Shown here: in pieces, positions 23,344 to 36,115 of the stretch
How the letters are laid out: each line of letters opens with the position of its first letter
Numbering within the stretch: the first letter of the stretch is position 1
NCBI GenBank assembly: GCA_027919835.1
Contig: JANVFP010000022.1
Span: forward strand, 310,001 to 374,000
DNA length: 64,000 nt
Origin: Lentinula raphanica
Lineage: Eukaryota; Basidiomycota; Agaricomycetes; Agaricales; Omphalotaceae
Direction of reading: 5' to 3'
Made by a program: the position numbers and the translations under genes
Notes under the pieces: generated by a model
Seen by the model: the letters and a program-made list of their open reading frames with translations, nothing else
What the model was told of the DNA's origin: nothing
Database searches by the model: none

Positions 23344-24339
23344 TGTGGTAGCAGTAGACGTCGGAATGGGCGTTGAGCGTTTTCAAAAGAGAAAAGTGAT
23401 TGTAGTTCTGTGAGGGGAGGCCAGCTCTGAGGGAAAAATGTTCGTTTGGTTCGAAGCTTTATGTATGGCAGGATTAGGGCGAGAGGGGACGATGTTAGGA
23501 TCAGGTTAGGATAGTCCAATCAAAGGAAATTTGAGAGATGCTCGATACCGGAAATTCAACTGAATCCACTCATCTCCTTACAGCCTGAGCTTATGCGATC
23601 CGACCCGATACAACATGATAACAGAGCATAAAACAACCAAACGGTGTAGAGGGCAGCCTGGGCAGCCCTGCTGAGTAGTGATTGATGTTTCTGAATTGTT
23701 GCTATGAACTCGTCGGAATTCGCCTAATGATTCCGAGAGATTTCCGCTGCTCGTGCTGCTACAACATAGCCTATCTGTTTTGAGCGAAAGTCTGAGTATG
23801 CCCTATAGTAGTCCGCCTAAATATTGAAGCTATATAGTGGTGGGGAGAGAAGGGGCGCAAGTTTCAGTGCATAGCACTCTTCATGGGCGTATCACCAAAC
23901 TTGAAGGTTGCGGTCTCGATATGTCACCCTATAGAATAGCAGCGATAGCGATGAAGACGCACCACAGCACAAGAATATCCGACGAGGCATTACTGTAACG
24001 TTGCAACGTCGTTGGAATTCCGCCTGAGTATCGCTTAAGCCTTAAGCTTGACTCGGATTATCTCTAGCGCGCCGAGGTCACTGATGGTCAAGCTTCAAGC
24101 TTCAAGCTCCAGGGACCAGCTACACACTGGGAGGTCGGAGCGACTAGGATTTGCGTGAGTGAAAATTGACCAATCAAGGCGATTAGGTTAAGAATTTTCA
24201 AACATACTTTAAACAGCAAACTGATTGAGGACAATCGTGAAAGGCTGTGAATTGTCACTTATTATCACCGTCGGGTCTCGTCTTGTGATTTGTGACCAGT
24301 ACGCGACGCGTGATAATAATACCATCTTGTAGCTTGACC
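23344..24339. other. Intergenic, divergent promoter region
   Basis: About 1 kb between the starts of the secreted protein and the racemase gene. It carries several AAGCTT-containing words near 24040-24110, including a perfect triple repeat. No open frame worth calling. Confidence 0.5.
24088..24108 (+). repeat. (TCAAGCT)x3 tandem repeat
   Basis: Three perfect head-to-tail copies of TCAAGCT about 230 bp upstream of the DCG1-like start. It could be a binding-site array or simple slippage. Confidence 0.8.
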
Positions 24340-25155
24340 ATGACCTGCATACGTCTCCTGGTTATCAACCCCAATTCTACCAAATCTGTCACCGATGGAC
24401 TGGAAGAAGTACTTACGCCTCCTCCCCAGACTGAACTTACTTTCTACACCGCTCCAAAGAATGCACCACCATCGATAAATGATATGGTGACCGCGAACTT
24501 AACAGCAACAGCATGTTTTCTGGATATACAGGAGAAAAAGCTCTTGGATCGATACGATGGATTTCTGGTTTGCTGTTGTGAGTGACTTGTGCGCGTGAGT
24601 TCTGATTTCGAGCAGCCTGTTCCTAACGATCTGTAGTCTCAGACCATCCGTTGACTTACATGCTTCGAGAAACAACAGTCAAACCAACTATTGGCATTTT
24701 CGAAGCAGCAATCACCCAAGCCCTTCTCCTGGGCAAGCGCTTCGGCATTGTGACTACTGGAACAGGATACAACACCGATATTCACAAAGGTATCCAAGCA
24801 TTCATGGGTGGTCAGTCGCAGAGATTCGCTGGAATGGTAACGACCGGCCTCGGTGTTGTTGAATTGCGAGAAGGTGATCGTAAGAAGATCGAGAAGATCA
24901 TGAAGGAATACAGCGGAAGGATTGCACAGGAGGGTGCAGACGTCATTCTTCTGGGATGCGCAGGTACGAGGGTTCTTCTAAGGTTTTACAGATGACTTTC
25001 ATATGCTTTGCAAAGGAATGGCTGGGATGGAATCGCTCGTGATAGAAGGTGCAGCTGAAGCAAATCCCATGGCAGCACCTGTTCGTGTCGTGGACGGAGC
25101 TAAGGCCGGCGTGGAGATGCTTGCAGGTTTAGTGCGATTTTGCAATCAGATTTGA
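24340..25155 (+). CDS. DCG1: Asp/Glu/hydantoin racemase family protein, DCG1-like
   Basis: The protein starts MTCIRLLVINPNSTKSVTDG, the NPN(S/T) opening of the family. The first catalytic Cys lies in FLVCCFSDHP and the second in VILLGCAGMAG. The middle reads PTIGIFEAAITQALLLGKRF and IVTTG, which also fits. Introns were placed after CTGGTTTGCTGTT (joining VCC to FSDHP) and after GGATGCGCAG (joining GCAG to MAG). Yeast Dcg1 is under nitrogen catabolite control in the allantoin gene cluster, and relatives act on hydantoins or allantoin. No other nitrogen-catabolism gene is next to it here. It ends at 25155. Confidence 0.85.
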
Positions 25156-25352
25156 TTGCAATAATCGATGAGATAAGACGTGCTCAAGGCCTTGCACAAT
25201 GAGGAAAGGGATTTGCACGATTAGATACGATGATTTTGGGTTGGGATAATACATGAAAGGCGAAGCAGGTCAATTGATATCCAGAATAGAAGTCACTAGC
25301 TTCCTATCAGACAACCGTAAATTACTTCTGGATGGACAAAACTCACCAGTAG

Positions 25353-28300
25353 TTATTGTTGCTTTAGCTTTCTGTTTTCCTTCCCTCTTGCTTCTTTCCC
25401 TCGAAGTACATCTCTCATTAACCATTCACCAAGCACGCATATGCCCCCAGACCACAACGTCAACAGAGAAGTGATAACGAAAAACGATATAGTCTGCCCT
25501 ATCTCAAGCCATGATCCTAGTAGATGAGTCATGAATATAGCAGATAAATCACGAAAAGCAGGATGAGCAAGACACCGACCTGTATCGGTGACATTGAAGA
25601 AGAATGCTAATGTCATTCCTGATAAAAACTGATCAGTATAGTTTTCATTGCGAATAAGACGCGATGACTTACCATCTGTCACACACAACGCTATAAGAAA
25701 CAGCGAAAAAGGAGGTAAGCCAAGAGAGTGCGTGACTGTCGCTGTAGCGATAGCTAGTATCACATAGGGCGTTATGATTTTACATATCTAGTGAACAATG
25801 ATCCTGAGAGATACTCCGAGTAGCAAGGCATTGACTCACTAGAAGGCCACTCATGAAGAAGGGGTTGAACACTGGGATAAGACGATATACAGGTGAAAGA
25901 TAGAAGGACGAAATTGAGGCCACACTGAAACGGTATCAATAAACTCTGATGAGGAATTCTCTATAACTTGAGTGGCACTTACTTCCCAGTCCCAAAGAAC
26001 GCGATCTGGACAAAGAAGAGAAAAAGTAACGCGATACGAAGGTCGTCGGCTCTAAAGCTGTACTCCGACTTTCCTTCAGTGCCGTTAGTTACTCCCAGCT
26101 TCCTCATTGCACTTTCGACTTCAACCCAGAGGCCCATGAGAAATGTATAAGACACAAAGAATAGTGCTTCGTCGCTGAGTGAGAGGATGATGAAGAGCGG
26201 GGTTGATCCGAGAAAGTACCGTAGGTAAAGAACGTGTTTTGCTGCAGGTGCTGAGTTATCGATTGGAGACCAAGGAAGGCAAGTGACAACCGCAGAAATG
26301 ACTGCAACGACGAATGTCAATATATGAGTTACCTATGTCATAAATCGGAGCACTCACCCAGCACGGTCCAACCTGAAACTTGACACCACCTTGGTAATCC
26401 TTGTTTAGCTTGAAGATTGAGTACAGCGCTTCGGGTCACCAAGAGGGTAAACAATAGTATTGAAGCCTTTTAGCTTTTGAGAACGATCATAGTACACAAA
26501 CTGTGAGTTACTCGCCTGGAGCCCAAACAAACTCAGGATCTTCTTGTGAGACTCGTGAGGAGCACGGACGAGAGTTTCCCGTAACAGTAAACCGCAGACG
26601 ACAAGTGCTGCAACCCCTCCTGTAATTCTATGATGAACGTATTATGATGCAGTCATTAATACAATTGAAGTCTAGAACATACATGTTGCCCAAGCTTTCT
26701 TCCTTGTCTACCTTCAGCAGTGGAAACACGGCCGTCGACAAACAAGTAGCTGTCCACCACCACGCTTTTGGTCCTACGTGCATTCTGTCAAGGCTCGATG
26801 AGTCAAAAGATGGTACTCCACCCACCTAATGATCTGAACATTTCTGTGTCCCACTGCGATAAAGGCCATACGACTCCCAGAAAGATGAGTCCAAGGCTCC
26901 AAACAGATCTATGAGTATAACCAAGAACCATGGAAGACAAGGCGCCTCCAACAAGCAGTGTGTTTTTGGACACTGCCGCTATCTTGTGTTGGTTGAAATT
27001 GCGTGTTAGAGAGGAATCGGCAACCATAGTCGTTAAATGAGCAAGAACTCTATTCCAGAAGAATGCCTGAGACGATGGTCAGTTTCTAGCAGGAAGACGA
27101 GAATCAAGTGACATGTTGGAAGGTTGAATGACAGCTCACCGGAAAAATCATGTACAGATAATACGTCCACGGAGCACGTTCTTTCCAGAACATCGCGCTC
27201 ATCCCCAATATCACAGAAACGGTGATGATCTGTATCGCGTGGGTGGATTTTCTGGTAGTACCAACGTGTTTTGCAGGAACGATATGCGAAGGAATGAAAA
27301 CCCAGGTTGCAGCCCACGCAGCCCAGCCTGTGTATGCCATGGTTACCATTGCACGGATAATGGTCCGCTCGTACGTCTGCAAGTAGTGTAGGCCAGCCAG
27401 AGCGAGGTCAATGAGGTGAGCAGATCTTTGGTTAGTCTCTTCAAGAGTAACGGTACTGGACGCGTTATTGAGGATCGAATTTTCGAGCAAATTCAGCTCA
27501 TGCAGATACTGATTACCAGCGAGAGGCGGAAACGGATCGTAGAATAATTTGTGACTCCGTTTGAGTTCTATCAGCTCGTTAACGTTGTGATAAGAATGAG
27601 CGTGAAGAACGCACACCACCGACCATGTTTTACTCGGTATTGCTCCAACAAGACTTTCGCATTGACCAGCTTCGTCTGGGCTTTGAACCAGTCTCCACTT
27701 GGGAGTTCCGGATGCGGGTTTAGTAGATCAATAGGCACCACTCCTACACTATTGACTGGCCAGTTGATCCCAAGAAGAGTTGACATGAACGGAGCGAGGT
27801 CCGCTTGGTCAATGTCGCGGCGATATAGAAGTTTGTTCGAAGTAGATCGCAGATTCCACCCTTGTGAATATTCATCATGTGAGGAAAAACCTTCGTCTTG
27901 CAAAGGGCCTCGTATACCCTTGCCCCAGACAATGTAGGGCGTCCTATAACGTCCACGTATAAGGAAGAGAAGGAACAAGTGACGATATAATAGCCTACCG
28001 CGTGTTATCTGGATGTCCGTCACCATGATTTCCAATGACACTCATTCCATGGTCAGCGGTGAATATAAAACTTGTTTCTCCGTCATGACCATAATAATCT
28101 TCAAACAATGCTTCAACTTCACGGACGATGTGATCAACGGTTTGGACATTGCGCATGTATTCCACTGAGAACGGACGATACGAGTGACCAGTGGTGTCAA
28201 GACCTAGAAGATGGAGGAAAAAGACGACGCCGGACTGGTGCAGGGACGATGCGGAAGAGCTATTTCGAAGTAGTTGTCGCAGATGATCAAGAACCCAAAA

Positions 28301-28951
28301 ATCAAGGGCGGTGGCGTCTTTGGTGAAGTCTTCCTCGCTTTCATCATAGCACCATTCCTTAACTCTCCCTTCTGAACTCTTGGTGAACATGGGCACAATG
28401 TCCGGACTTCCAAATGCCCAAGTGCTGCGACTCCGGTTGAAAACTGAATCAAATTCGACGGGGTTCACCTTCCAACCCTTCGTTACTGCTGATACGTCTT
28501 CATACATCCCAGCAATGATAGCTACGTGCCCAGGTCGACTCTCCGTGGGTACGCGTGTGTGAGAAACTCCATATGCTCCCCGGGTAGAGATTATAGAGCG
28601 AAGGTGAGGCGCGACAACGTCGATTCCTTCCGTGGAATTGGGAGACAATGCTTTGCTAAACCCGTTCGGTTCGAAGAGTAGATCCGCGCGCAAACCGTCA
28701 GCTGTAGAAAGACCCGTTCAGTTGCTCGAGCAATCGTAGAAATAGAAGTTACCAGATATTAAAACAACTCTCTTGCTAAGTCCAACACCTGTGTTGAACG
28801 CTTTCATTCCATGTACTACTGGGCTGGTAAAGTAGCAGTCGAAGACAGAGTATATGAATGTCAAGTGAAAGATGAATCCCACAAGCAGGAGGGTATTAAG
28901 TGAAGGAGGGAAGGAAGCCAAAAACTCTTTTTGCGTTCTACTCTGCTCCAT
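25353..28951 (-). CDS. MCD4: GPI ethanolamine phosphate transferase 1 (MCD4/PIG-N)
   Basis: The protein adds phosphoethanolamine to the first mannose of GPI anchors in the ER. It starts MEQSRTQKEFLASFPPS and a membrane segment LLLVGFIFHLTFIYSVFDCY. The lumenal alkaline-phosphatase-like domain reads YGVSHTRVPTESRPGHVAII, MYEDVSAVTKGW and FIFTADHGMSVIGNHGDGHP, with the metal-binding DHG. The C-terminal half is a chain of membrane helices spread over many small exons, for example AMVTMAYTGWAAWAATWVF and TISFFVITSLLTLWSGG. It ends in a basic tail, GKEARGKENRKLKQQ, at 25353. The many introns make exact exon edges uncertain, but no break was seen in any conserved part. Confidence 0.9.
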
Positions 28952-29629
28952 TGGTATGAAACGGTGAGAGCCCCAGGTTCTAGAGTTATAGATTCGTTAT
29001 ATCCGAGTGTCGTCGCTCCTATATCCAAAAGCCCGGGCAGTATTTTCTGGACATGAATGTGGTGGAAAGGAAAGCTATAGACTTGGTAAACTTGACGCCC
29101 GCGCTCGTTGCGCAATCAGTCACGCGCCTACCAAGCTTCCAAGCTTCAGCTTCAGAGGCTGAGCGTCTTTCTGAGTTTCTCCATGATACATCATAGAACT
29201 TCCTCACCTTCCCCAGTTTGTAACGATTCGTGGTACGTTCCTCAAAGTCCAATCTTCTATTGAGTGCTCCACACCTGCACTGTACATGAGCCATTTATCA
29301 TCCGCGATCATCCGCTCAGGCCAGGGCATAGCTCAGATCCAGGACTCGAGCGAGCAGCACAGTACGTGCCATATTATAGCAGCGTCGATTAGGATGATTT
29401 GATTGAAGCGACAGCCTCAAGCAGCCTCAGTGTCATTGTTTGGGAAGGGAAAGAAGGGGAAAGAAGTAGCTCAAAATACCATGGTCCATGACTCTTTGAA
29501 TACCCGAGAGCTTCAAATGTTCCGTCGGTAGCTCAACACACTCTTCCCGACTATCATGGCCGAGTCCCGACGCAGGCACAAGTTACAACCCAAGCACAAT
29601 CATCTCTCTTCACGCTCTCTTTCTCTCTC
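28952..29629. other. Intergenic, divergent promoter region
   Basis: About 680 bp between MCD4 and the first GH71 gene. A 91-codon minus-strand frame (29019-29294) has no domain or spliced partner and is not called. Contains repeated AAGCTTC words near 29128-29150. Confidence 0.5.
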
Positions 29630-31305
29630 ATGCCTGTTACTGGCCACATCGCTCTAGGATTCCAACTTTTCAACTCGCTGTATCTCTGTGTCACTGCAAA
29701 AGCAGTGTTCGCTCATTTCATGGTACGTGCCATGTCTTTGGACACGTATAACTTGCGCAGTTGCATACTGAAGTCCTTCTCTAGGTCCAAAATTCATACA
29801 GTTACACCAAGGATGATTGGACCAACGATATCAAGGCAGCACAAGCCATAGGCATTGATGGTTTTGGTAACGTTCTTGTACCCACAATGCCTCTGTACCA
29901 TGCTCAACAGACGTTTTCTCTTATTCAGCCTTGAACACTGCCGTGGACTCTTATGAAGAAACCAAATTAGTCGATGCCTTCTCTGCTGCCGACGAAAATT
30001 CTTTCAAATTATTCCTCTCATTCGATATGACCTATTCGTGGCAGGCCGATGATATGGTCAAACTTGTGAAGGATCATGCCTCCAGCACGAGCTACTACAA
30101 GTGGAACGGTAAACACTTGGTCAGCACGTTCGGAGGAGACACTGAACCGAATGAATTTTGGGAGACGTTCAAGAAAGACTTGAAGAATGCCAACATACCG
30201 ATATCGCTTGCGCCTGCATTCATCAACTATCGAGAACCGGAGGACGCTTCACACATGTTCTCGAATTTCACGGCGATTGATGGTTTTTTCAATTGGTGGT
30301 CATGGTATGTACATGTTTTACTGTTGGTCCACCACCGAGGTCAAACGTCTCTGCAAAGGCCAGCTGATGAGAAGGAAGACCTCGATACGGACACAGATCT
30401 GGCTTATCAAAAAGCTATTTCAGCTGCTAACAGAAGTGGTCCTTATATTATGTGTGAGTCGCTCCCAGTTGTTCACACATCTCTGTTGTGCTCAATCGCT
30501 CGCGTTTTTTCGTCAGCGGTCTCTCCTTGGCAGTTCAAAGAACTCGGTGATGGTCAGGACTGGGTAGAACAATGTGATACACTCTGGAAATATCGATGGC
30601 ACCAAGCAGTTGTCGATGTTAAGCCTGATATTGTAGAAATTGTTACTTGGAATGATTATGGTCCGTCTACTTCCCTTTCGTGTTATATCAACTCCTGAGC
30701 GAGCTTACCTTGGTCCTCTTCATCATTGTGTAGGCGAGAGTCACTACATCAGCGAGATAAACCCCAAAGTCAACCTTGGAGACCTAGCTCCCTTATACGT
30801 CGATGGGTTCAATCATACGGGATGGGCGACAATGGCGAAGTGGTATATAACATGGTTCAAAAGCGGTGCTAAGTCGGGGCCTACTATCACAGTATGTTGC
30901 GATTCTTTTTCGAACTTATCAACACATGATCAATGTTCCATAACCATTAAATCGCAGAAAGACAGAGTCATCTTCTGGTACCGCGCCCATCCAAAAGATA
31001 TAGCCTGCGACCAGGGTGAAAAACCTAGAAACTCTGAGCTTCCCGAAGATGCAGTATTCGCGGTCTCGATGCTCGAATCCGATGCGAATATCACGCTTAC
31101 TGTCGGGGAGAGTACTACGACGTTTCATGCGGCGAAAGGGATCGCGAATGGATCGGTGCCATTCTCAAAACAAGATGGGCACAAGCCAGTCGTAAAAATC
31201 GTGAGGCATGGAGAGGTAGTGAAGAAGGGTACTGGGGAGATGGCAATCAACACAACCAAGTGCGGCTACTATAACTTCAATCCGTTTGTGGGAGTTTTGG
31301 AATGA
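29630..31305 (+). CDS. GH71 alpha-1,3-glucanase (mutanase), copy 1
   Basis: The secretion signal is MPVTGHIALGFQLFNSLYLC with VTAKA before the mature start VFAHFM. The GH71 domain reads NSYSYTKDDWTNDIKAA, IGIDGFALNTAVDSYEE, LFLSFDMTYSW, FTAIDGFFNWWSWP and the strongly conserved VTWNDYGESHYI. GH71 enzymes cut alpha-1,3-glucan of fungal walls, so likely roles are wall remodelling, spore release or attack on other fungi. About seven introns of 55-65 nt split it, for example between HFM and VQNS. The C-terminal beta domain ends FNPFVGVLE at 31305. The tandem copy lies 670 bp downstream in the same orientation. Confidence 0.9.
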
Positions 31306-31978
31306 ATCTTCAGGAATCACTAGGAATCATAGTTATTGCAATGTCAAGAAATATTTATATGGAATGCTATAGATGGATATGCAGCTCAGCAAGAACACAT
31401 TGTGGTGACCGTATGGAGGTGGCTATAAGGAGACGAAGAAATCTCGTACTAGAGTCTAGAGGAAAGCTCACTGATTTCTCGACGAAAGCAGCTGTGGCGT
31501 TGAGGCAACAGTGTTTCACGGCAAACAACTGAAAGATAACTTGCGGTGAAGACTTGAAAGAGGTATCCTTGTTGCGTAGTGCTGCATACGTTCATGTTCG
31601 AGAAATAGTAAGTCAATCTACGTTTTTTAAAACATTGGATACTACTCATCGCTTGTCTGTGTACCGGATACGTAGATGACTTCCGCGAGTTTGTCCGAAA
31701 TTCTGAGTTCTCATACTAAAACAGACTAAAACCTTCGAAGACGAAGGAACTTAGCAGTTCTTCCGATTCATATATTGCATAGATCACTTGAAAGCGTTGG
31801 GGAGCTGGGCAGCGTTGGGATGCTGATCAGGCTCAAGTTGTTCCGTCGGTGATTCGTGAGCCATTTCTTCCAAGTTCCCATTACTTATTACTTATGGCCG
31901 CGAAACAGGAACAGTCTGAATCCTTTTAAACCCAAGTCCATTCCTTCCTGAGCCTCTTCCAATTTCTCTCTCCCTCTT
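31306..31978. other. Intergenic between tandem GH71 genes
   Basis: About 670 bp. It should hold the terminator of copy 1 and the promoter of copy 2. No coding remnant of a third copy was seen. Confidence 0.5.
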
Positions 31979-33658
31979 ATGCCTCTCGCTAGTTGTCACG
32001 TCGCTCTGGGATTGATTCTTTCATTGTCTCTATGTGTCAATGCAAAGGATGTGTTCGCTCATTTCATGGTACGTGCCACGTCCTTCGCTTCGTATTACAT
32101 GCGTAGTCACACATTATCTCCCGCTAGGTTCAAAACTCGTACAGTTACACTAAGGGTGATTGGGCCAAAGATATCAATGCAGCTAAAGACATAGGCATCG
32201 ATGGTTTTGGTGATACTCGTTTCAATTCACAATGTTTATGTATCATGCTGATCAGACCCTTTCCGGAATCTGGCAGTTTTGAACACCGCCGTAGACTCCT
32301 ACGAAAGGCTCAAATACCCCGATGCTTTCTCTGCCGCCGACGCAGCCTCTTTCAAATTGTTCATCTCATTCGATATGTCGTACTCGTGGCAGACTGCCGA
32401 TATGGTCAAACTCGTCAAGGATTATGCCTCCCGACCGAGCTATTACAAGTGGAAAGGTGAACCCTTGGTCAGCACATTCGCAGGGGACGAAAACTCGAAT
32501 GATTTCTGGGCGACGCTCAAGAAAGACTTGAAGGCTGCTGGAGTATCGATCTCGCTTGCGCCGGCATTCATCACCTTCAGGGAAACGGACCAAGCTTCGC
32601 AACTGTTCTCCAAATTCACGGCGATTGATGGTTTCTTCAACTGGTGGTCATGGTATGCATTGTGTTTCCTCTGCTTTTCGTTCATCGTCGAAATTAAGTA
32701 CTGAAATGTTTGCGCGAAGGCCAGCTGACGAGGATGCCGAACTGACCACGGATACCGACAAAGCATATAAGGATGCTCTCTCGCAAGCTAAAAGACGTGG
32801 TCCTTTTATTATGTGTAAGTCGTAGTTCGCCCATAATGGCTCCCAGACTACGTTTCTGTACCGTTAAAGCTCAAGTGCCTTTCGTTAGCGGTCTCTCCCT
32901 GGCAGTTCAAGAACCTTGGTAAAGGACAAAATTGGGTAGAGCAAAGCGATACACTCTGGATATATCGATGGCATCAAGCGATAGAAGAAGTCAAGCCTGA
33001 TATTGTGGAGATCGTCAGTTGGAATGATTATGGTCTGTTCTGTCTCGGTTCCTATTCTATGACCCGCGGAACGAATTAACGTTGGTTCTCACTATTCCTC
33101 TGAAGCCGAGAGCCACTACATTAGCGATATAAACCCCAAAGTCAAACTTGGAGCACTAGCTACCAAGTATGTCAATGGATTCACTCATGCAGGATGGAGG
33201 ATAATGGCAAAGTGGTACATATCTTGGTTCAAACAGGGTACCGCTCCTGATATTACAGTATGTTGCAAACCAATCTATGCTCAGTGTCCTAAACCCTTGA
33301 ATCACAGGAAGACAAAGTGATCTTTTGGTACCGCGGCTATTCAAAGACTGCCACCTGCCAAGGGAGACAACCTAAAAACTGGAACTATCCCAAGGACGAA
33401 TTATTTGCGTTCTCAATGCTCAAATCTGACGCAGATGTTACCCTTACTGTTGGAAAGAGCACCAAGACGTTCCATGCGGCGAAAGGTATTGCGAGTGGAT
33501 CGGTTCCATTTTCGAAGGAAGATGGACAACAGCCAGTAGTGGTAATCAAGAGGAACGAGAAGGTAGTCAAGAAAGGTACTGGGTCGAGAGCAATCAACAC
33601 GAAGCAGTGCTCAGACCGCAGATGGAATTACAATCCATTGGTACAAGTTGTGCAGTGA
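31979..33658 (+). CDS. GH71 alpha-1,3-glucanase (mutanase), copy 2
   Basis: Close paralog of the gene just upstream, with the same exon pattern. The signal peptide is MPLASCHVALGLILSLSLCV. Core parts are NSYSYTKGDWAKDINAAKD, LNTAVDSYERLKYPD, LFISFDMSYSW, FTAIDGFFNWWSWP and IVSWNDYGESHYISDINPKV. The catalytic region is intact and the C-terminus ends NPLVQVVQ at 33658. Differences cluster in surface loops (for example TTDTDKAYKDALSQAKRRG), so the two enzymes may differ in chain-length preference or timing. That is inference only. Confidence 0.9.
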
Positions 33659-33903
33659 TTCCTCAGTAGGATGGTGGCGGCGGCAACATATTGTTAATAG
33701 AATATTTATCGGTCAATCTGTCACTACACATAGCAAATAAGCAGAACTTTTACATTTTCCTATGCCACTACCACGAGTATCGGTTCGTACCGTACCTTGT
33801 ACTGGCATGACTTCAAGCTGAACGATCTGCTAGGTCTCAGAGGGCTTACGCGCAGTATACATGAAAAGGACTCGAGTTGACTATATATATTTACAGAAGC
33901 AGT

Positions 33904-35704
33904 CTAATAATCACCATAGTCGCTATTAGTATCACCATAAGCAAAAGTTGGGTTGGTATCATAATCGTCCTCAAGATCATCGTTCCCCAAGAAAATCCCA
34001 GAGTCTCGAGCATACATCTCGTTGTCTGCCTCACTATCTTCCGAAAAAGAACGATCTCTATCTTCTTCATCTCCTTCACCTGCAACGTCGCCATCGGCTT
34101 CGCTATCGTCAAACGGACGAGTCTCATCCTCATCCTCATCTCCTTCTTCATCATCCGAGAGTAAGTTGATAGTGGTTTGTGCGCGACTAACAGCTCGGTG
34201 TCGAGTCGGACGATGTAGGCTTTCATCTTCATCGTCGGAAACTTCGATAACCTCAGAGGGACCGTGCAGCGCTTCGACGGCTGCAACACCATTATGATCG
34301 AGGTCAACATTGTCAATCTCTTCGATTCTACTTCCAGCATCCTCCTGTCCCATTTCCTGGATCTCAACATCATCGTCGATAAATCCTGCCATTGAATCAG
34401 ATTCATCATCTTCATCGTCGGGATTCAGGTCATTGTAAGTTGGGAACATCGGGAGCCCTGCCGCGATGCGAAAGAATGTTTGTGCCATGAAATGGTCCTC
34501 TTCTTCAATCTCTGAATCGTCATCGTCGATAGGGTCATGAAGATCCATATGGAGGAATCGAACATCATCATCCGAGAAATCGTCGTCGAGATCAAGCTCT
34601 ATGTGAGCAGGATAGATCCGATGACAGTGGGTGCAAGCACCATCGGCAATTTCGTGCATGCAATCTACACATCGATAGACACCACCATCCTCTTCATCGC
34701 GAATGCCAATATTGTCGCGAGGGAATGACAACGAATTATGCGAACGGAATATGTCCTTCCACGGATCCTCTCTCGAAGCATCTGCTCCTGAACTTGCTTG
34801 ACCTCCACCGCTACTGTTAGAGACAGGCTCGGGCGGTGGAGGTAGCCCAACCAGCAAGCCAGTGTTCATCAGACTATTGACCATATTCTTGATGGCCCAA
34901 ACTTCGACGGGAGCGTCACGGATAGTCGTTCGGCAATGTGGACAGCTCTTTTTCCGTCGATAAACGGGTAATTGGTCTGCTCCCTCCCCAGTTGGACGCG
35001 AAAACCAAGACACGAGACACGAATAGCATGCGATATGACCGCAAGGAGCGAGGGCATAAGGTTTGTAGAGGAGGTCGAGGCATATTTGACAAGTGATGTT
35101 TTGTTGTACTTGGGACATAGCATTCTCGTGCGCGCGGATCAGCTAGGGGAAAAGAAAGTAGCGAATTAGACCGCGTTCTATCGAAGATCAGACGTGTTCA
35201 GACTTACAGCGGCTTTTGTCGCGATATCTACATTGAGCTTCTCGATTTCGTTACTGCTTGCGTCAGGAGCAATTGGTGTTATTGTGTCGTCAGGCTTCGC
35301 ATCCGTCGACGTTACAGGAGGAAGTTCTGGTTGTGATTGGCTCTGGATCCGAATGGTCTTAGGGATCCAATAGTGAGTTTGAGTTAGATAGCTTACGGTT
35401 TCCTGTATTGGGTTGGAGGACCTGCCCACTCCACTATCAGAGACAGACCCGAGGTTATCGATATAGGAGTACGTGAGGATTTAGATCCTATACCGACGAC
35501 TACAGGTATCTTTCTCTTCTTCCGCCGCTGCCTTTTCTTGTCTGTCTTTGTTGTCTTGAGTGGAACGTCACGTCTCGGTTTCTTGACGATGTGATCTTCT
35601 GCTTCGCTGGAAACATCGAGAGAGGAACGTTTTGTAGTAGGTCCAGGCGAATTATGAACTACGCTGGGACCTGGAGAAGCTTGACGCGTAAGAGAGGAGG
35701 ACAT
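33904..35704 (-). CDS. RING-finger protein, CHFR-like E3 ubiquitin ligase
   Basis: Three exons. Exon 1 is basic and disordered (MSSSLTRQASPGPSVVHNSP, then KKRQRRKKRKIP). Exon 2 is a linker. Exon 3 starts near the C3HC4 RING: CQICLDLLYKPYALAPCGH, CYSCLVSWF and CPHCR. A second small zinc site reads YRCVDCMHEIADGACTHCHR, as in CHFR/Dma-type ligases, but no FHA domain is visible in this protein. The last 220 residues are extremely acidic (DDDDSEIEEEDHF, SDDEEGDEDEDE). A 56-nt intron (about 35342-35397) joins RKP to QSQPELPP in frame. The protein may act in checkpoint or nuclear ubiquitylation; this is inferred from the RING type. An in-frame Met also exists at 35812. Confidence 0.78.
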
Positions 35705-36115
35705 AGAGTGATGGCTTGGAACAAAGAGTGGCGCGACTTGTTTGTGCCTGTTTGGTCCCGACTCACCGTTAACACCCCTTTTGAAATTTCGACTCCTCTT
35801 TTCATCCCTCACTTGCTCTCTCTCTTACCCTTATCGCGCTTTTTGCAGACTCCTTCAGTCTGCTCTACATTGACGCTTACACCAAGCTCGTCTTCGCAAT
35901 TATTGGAGAGTCTAGATCTCAATTAAGGCGGCAACAAACCCCGGTTAAGGGAACGGTCAGTTTGAATTCTATGCTCATGATACGGGAGAGAAATATTAAT
36001 CCGGCATTTATCCTTGGCCGTGGTCAGTTATATGTCCAAAAAAGTTATCACGGCCTCATAAAGCTTCTATCGTGGTTTCTATCAACTCTCTTGCACCTAC
36101 GCTCCTTATTTTTCC
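35705..36115. other. Intergenic, divergent promoter region
   Basis: About 410 bp between the RING gene and the transporter gene. Pyrimidine-rich stretches near 35810-35840. If the RING protein started at the upstream Met (35812) the gap would be 300 bp. Confidence 0.5.

Noticed and set aside
29019..29294. 91-codon minus-strand frame upstream of MCD4
   Set aside because: Cys/Arg-rich but with no family match, no plausible splice partner, and within a divergent promoter.
33891..34415. Long frames opposite the acidic tail of the RING gene
   Set aside because: Produced by the repetitive GAT/GAA codons of the acidic tail; no independent features.
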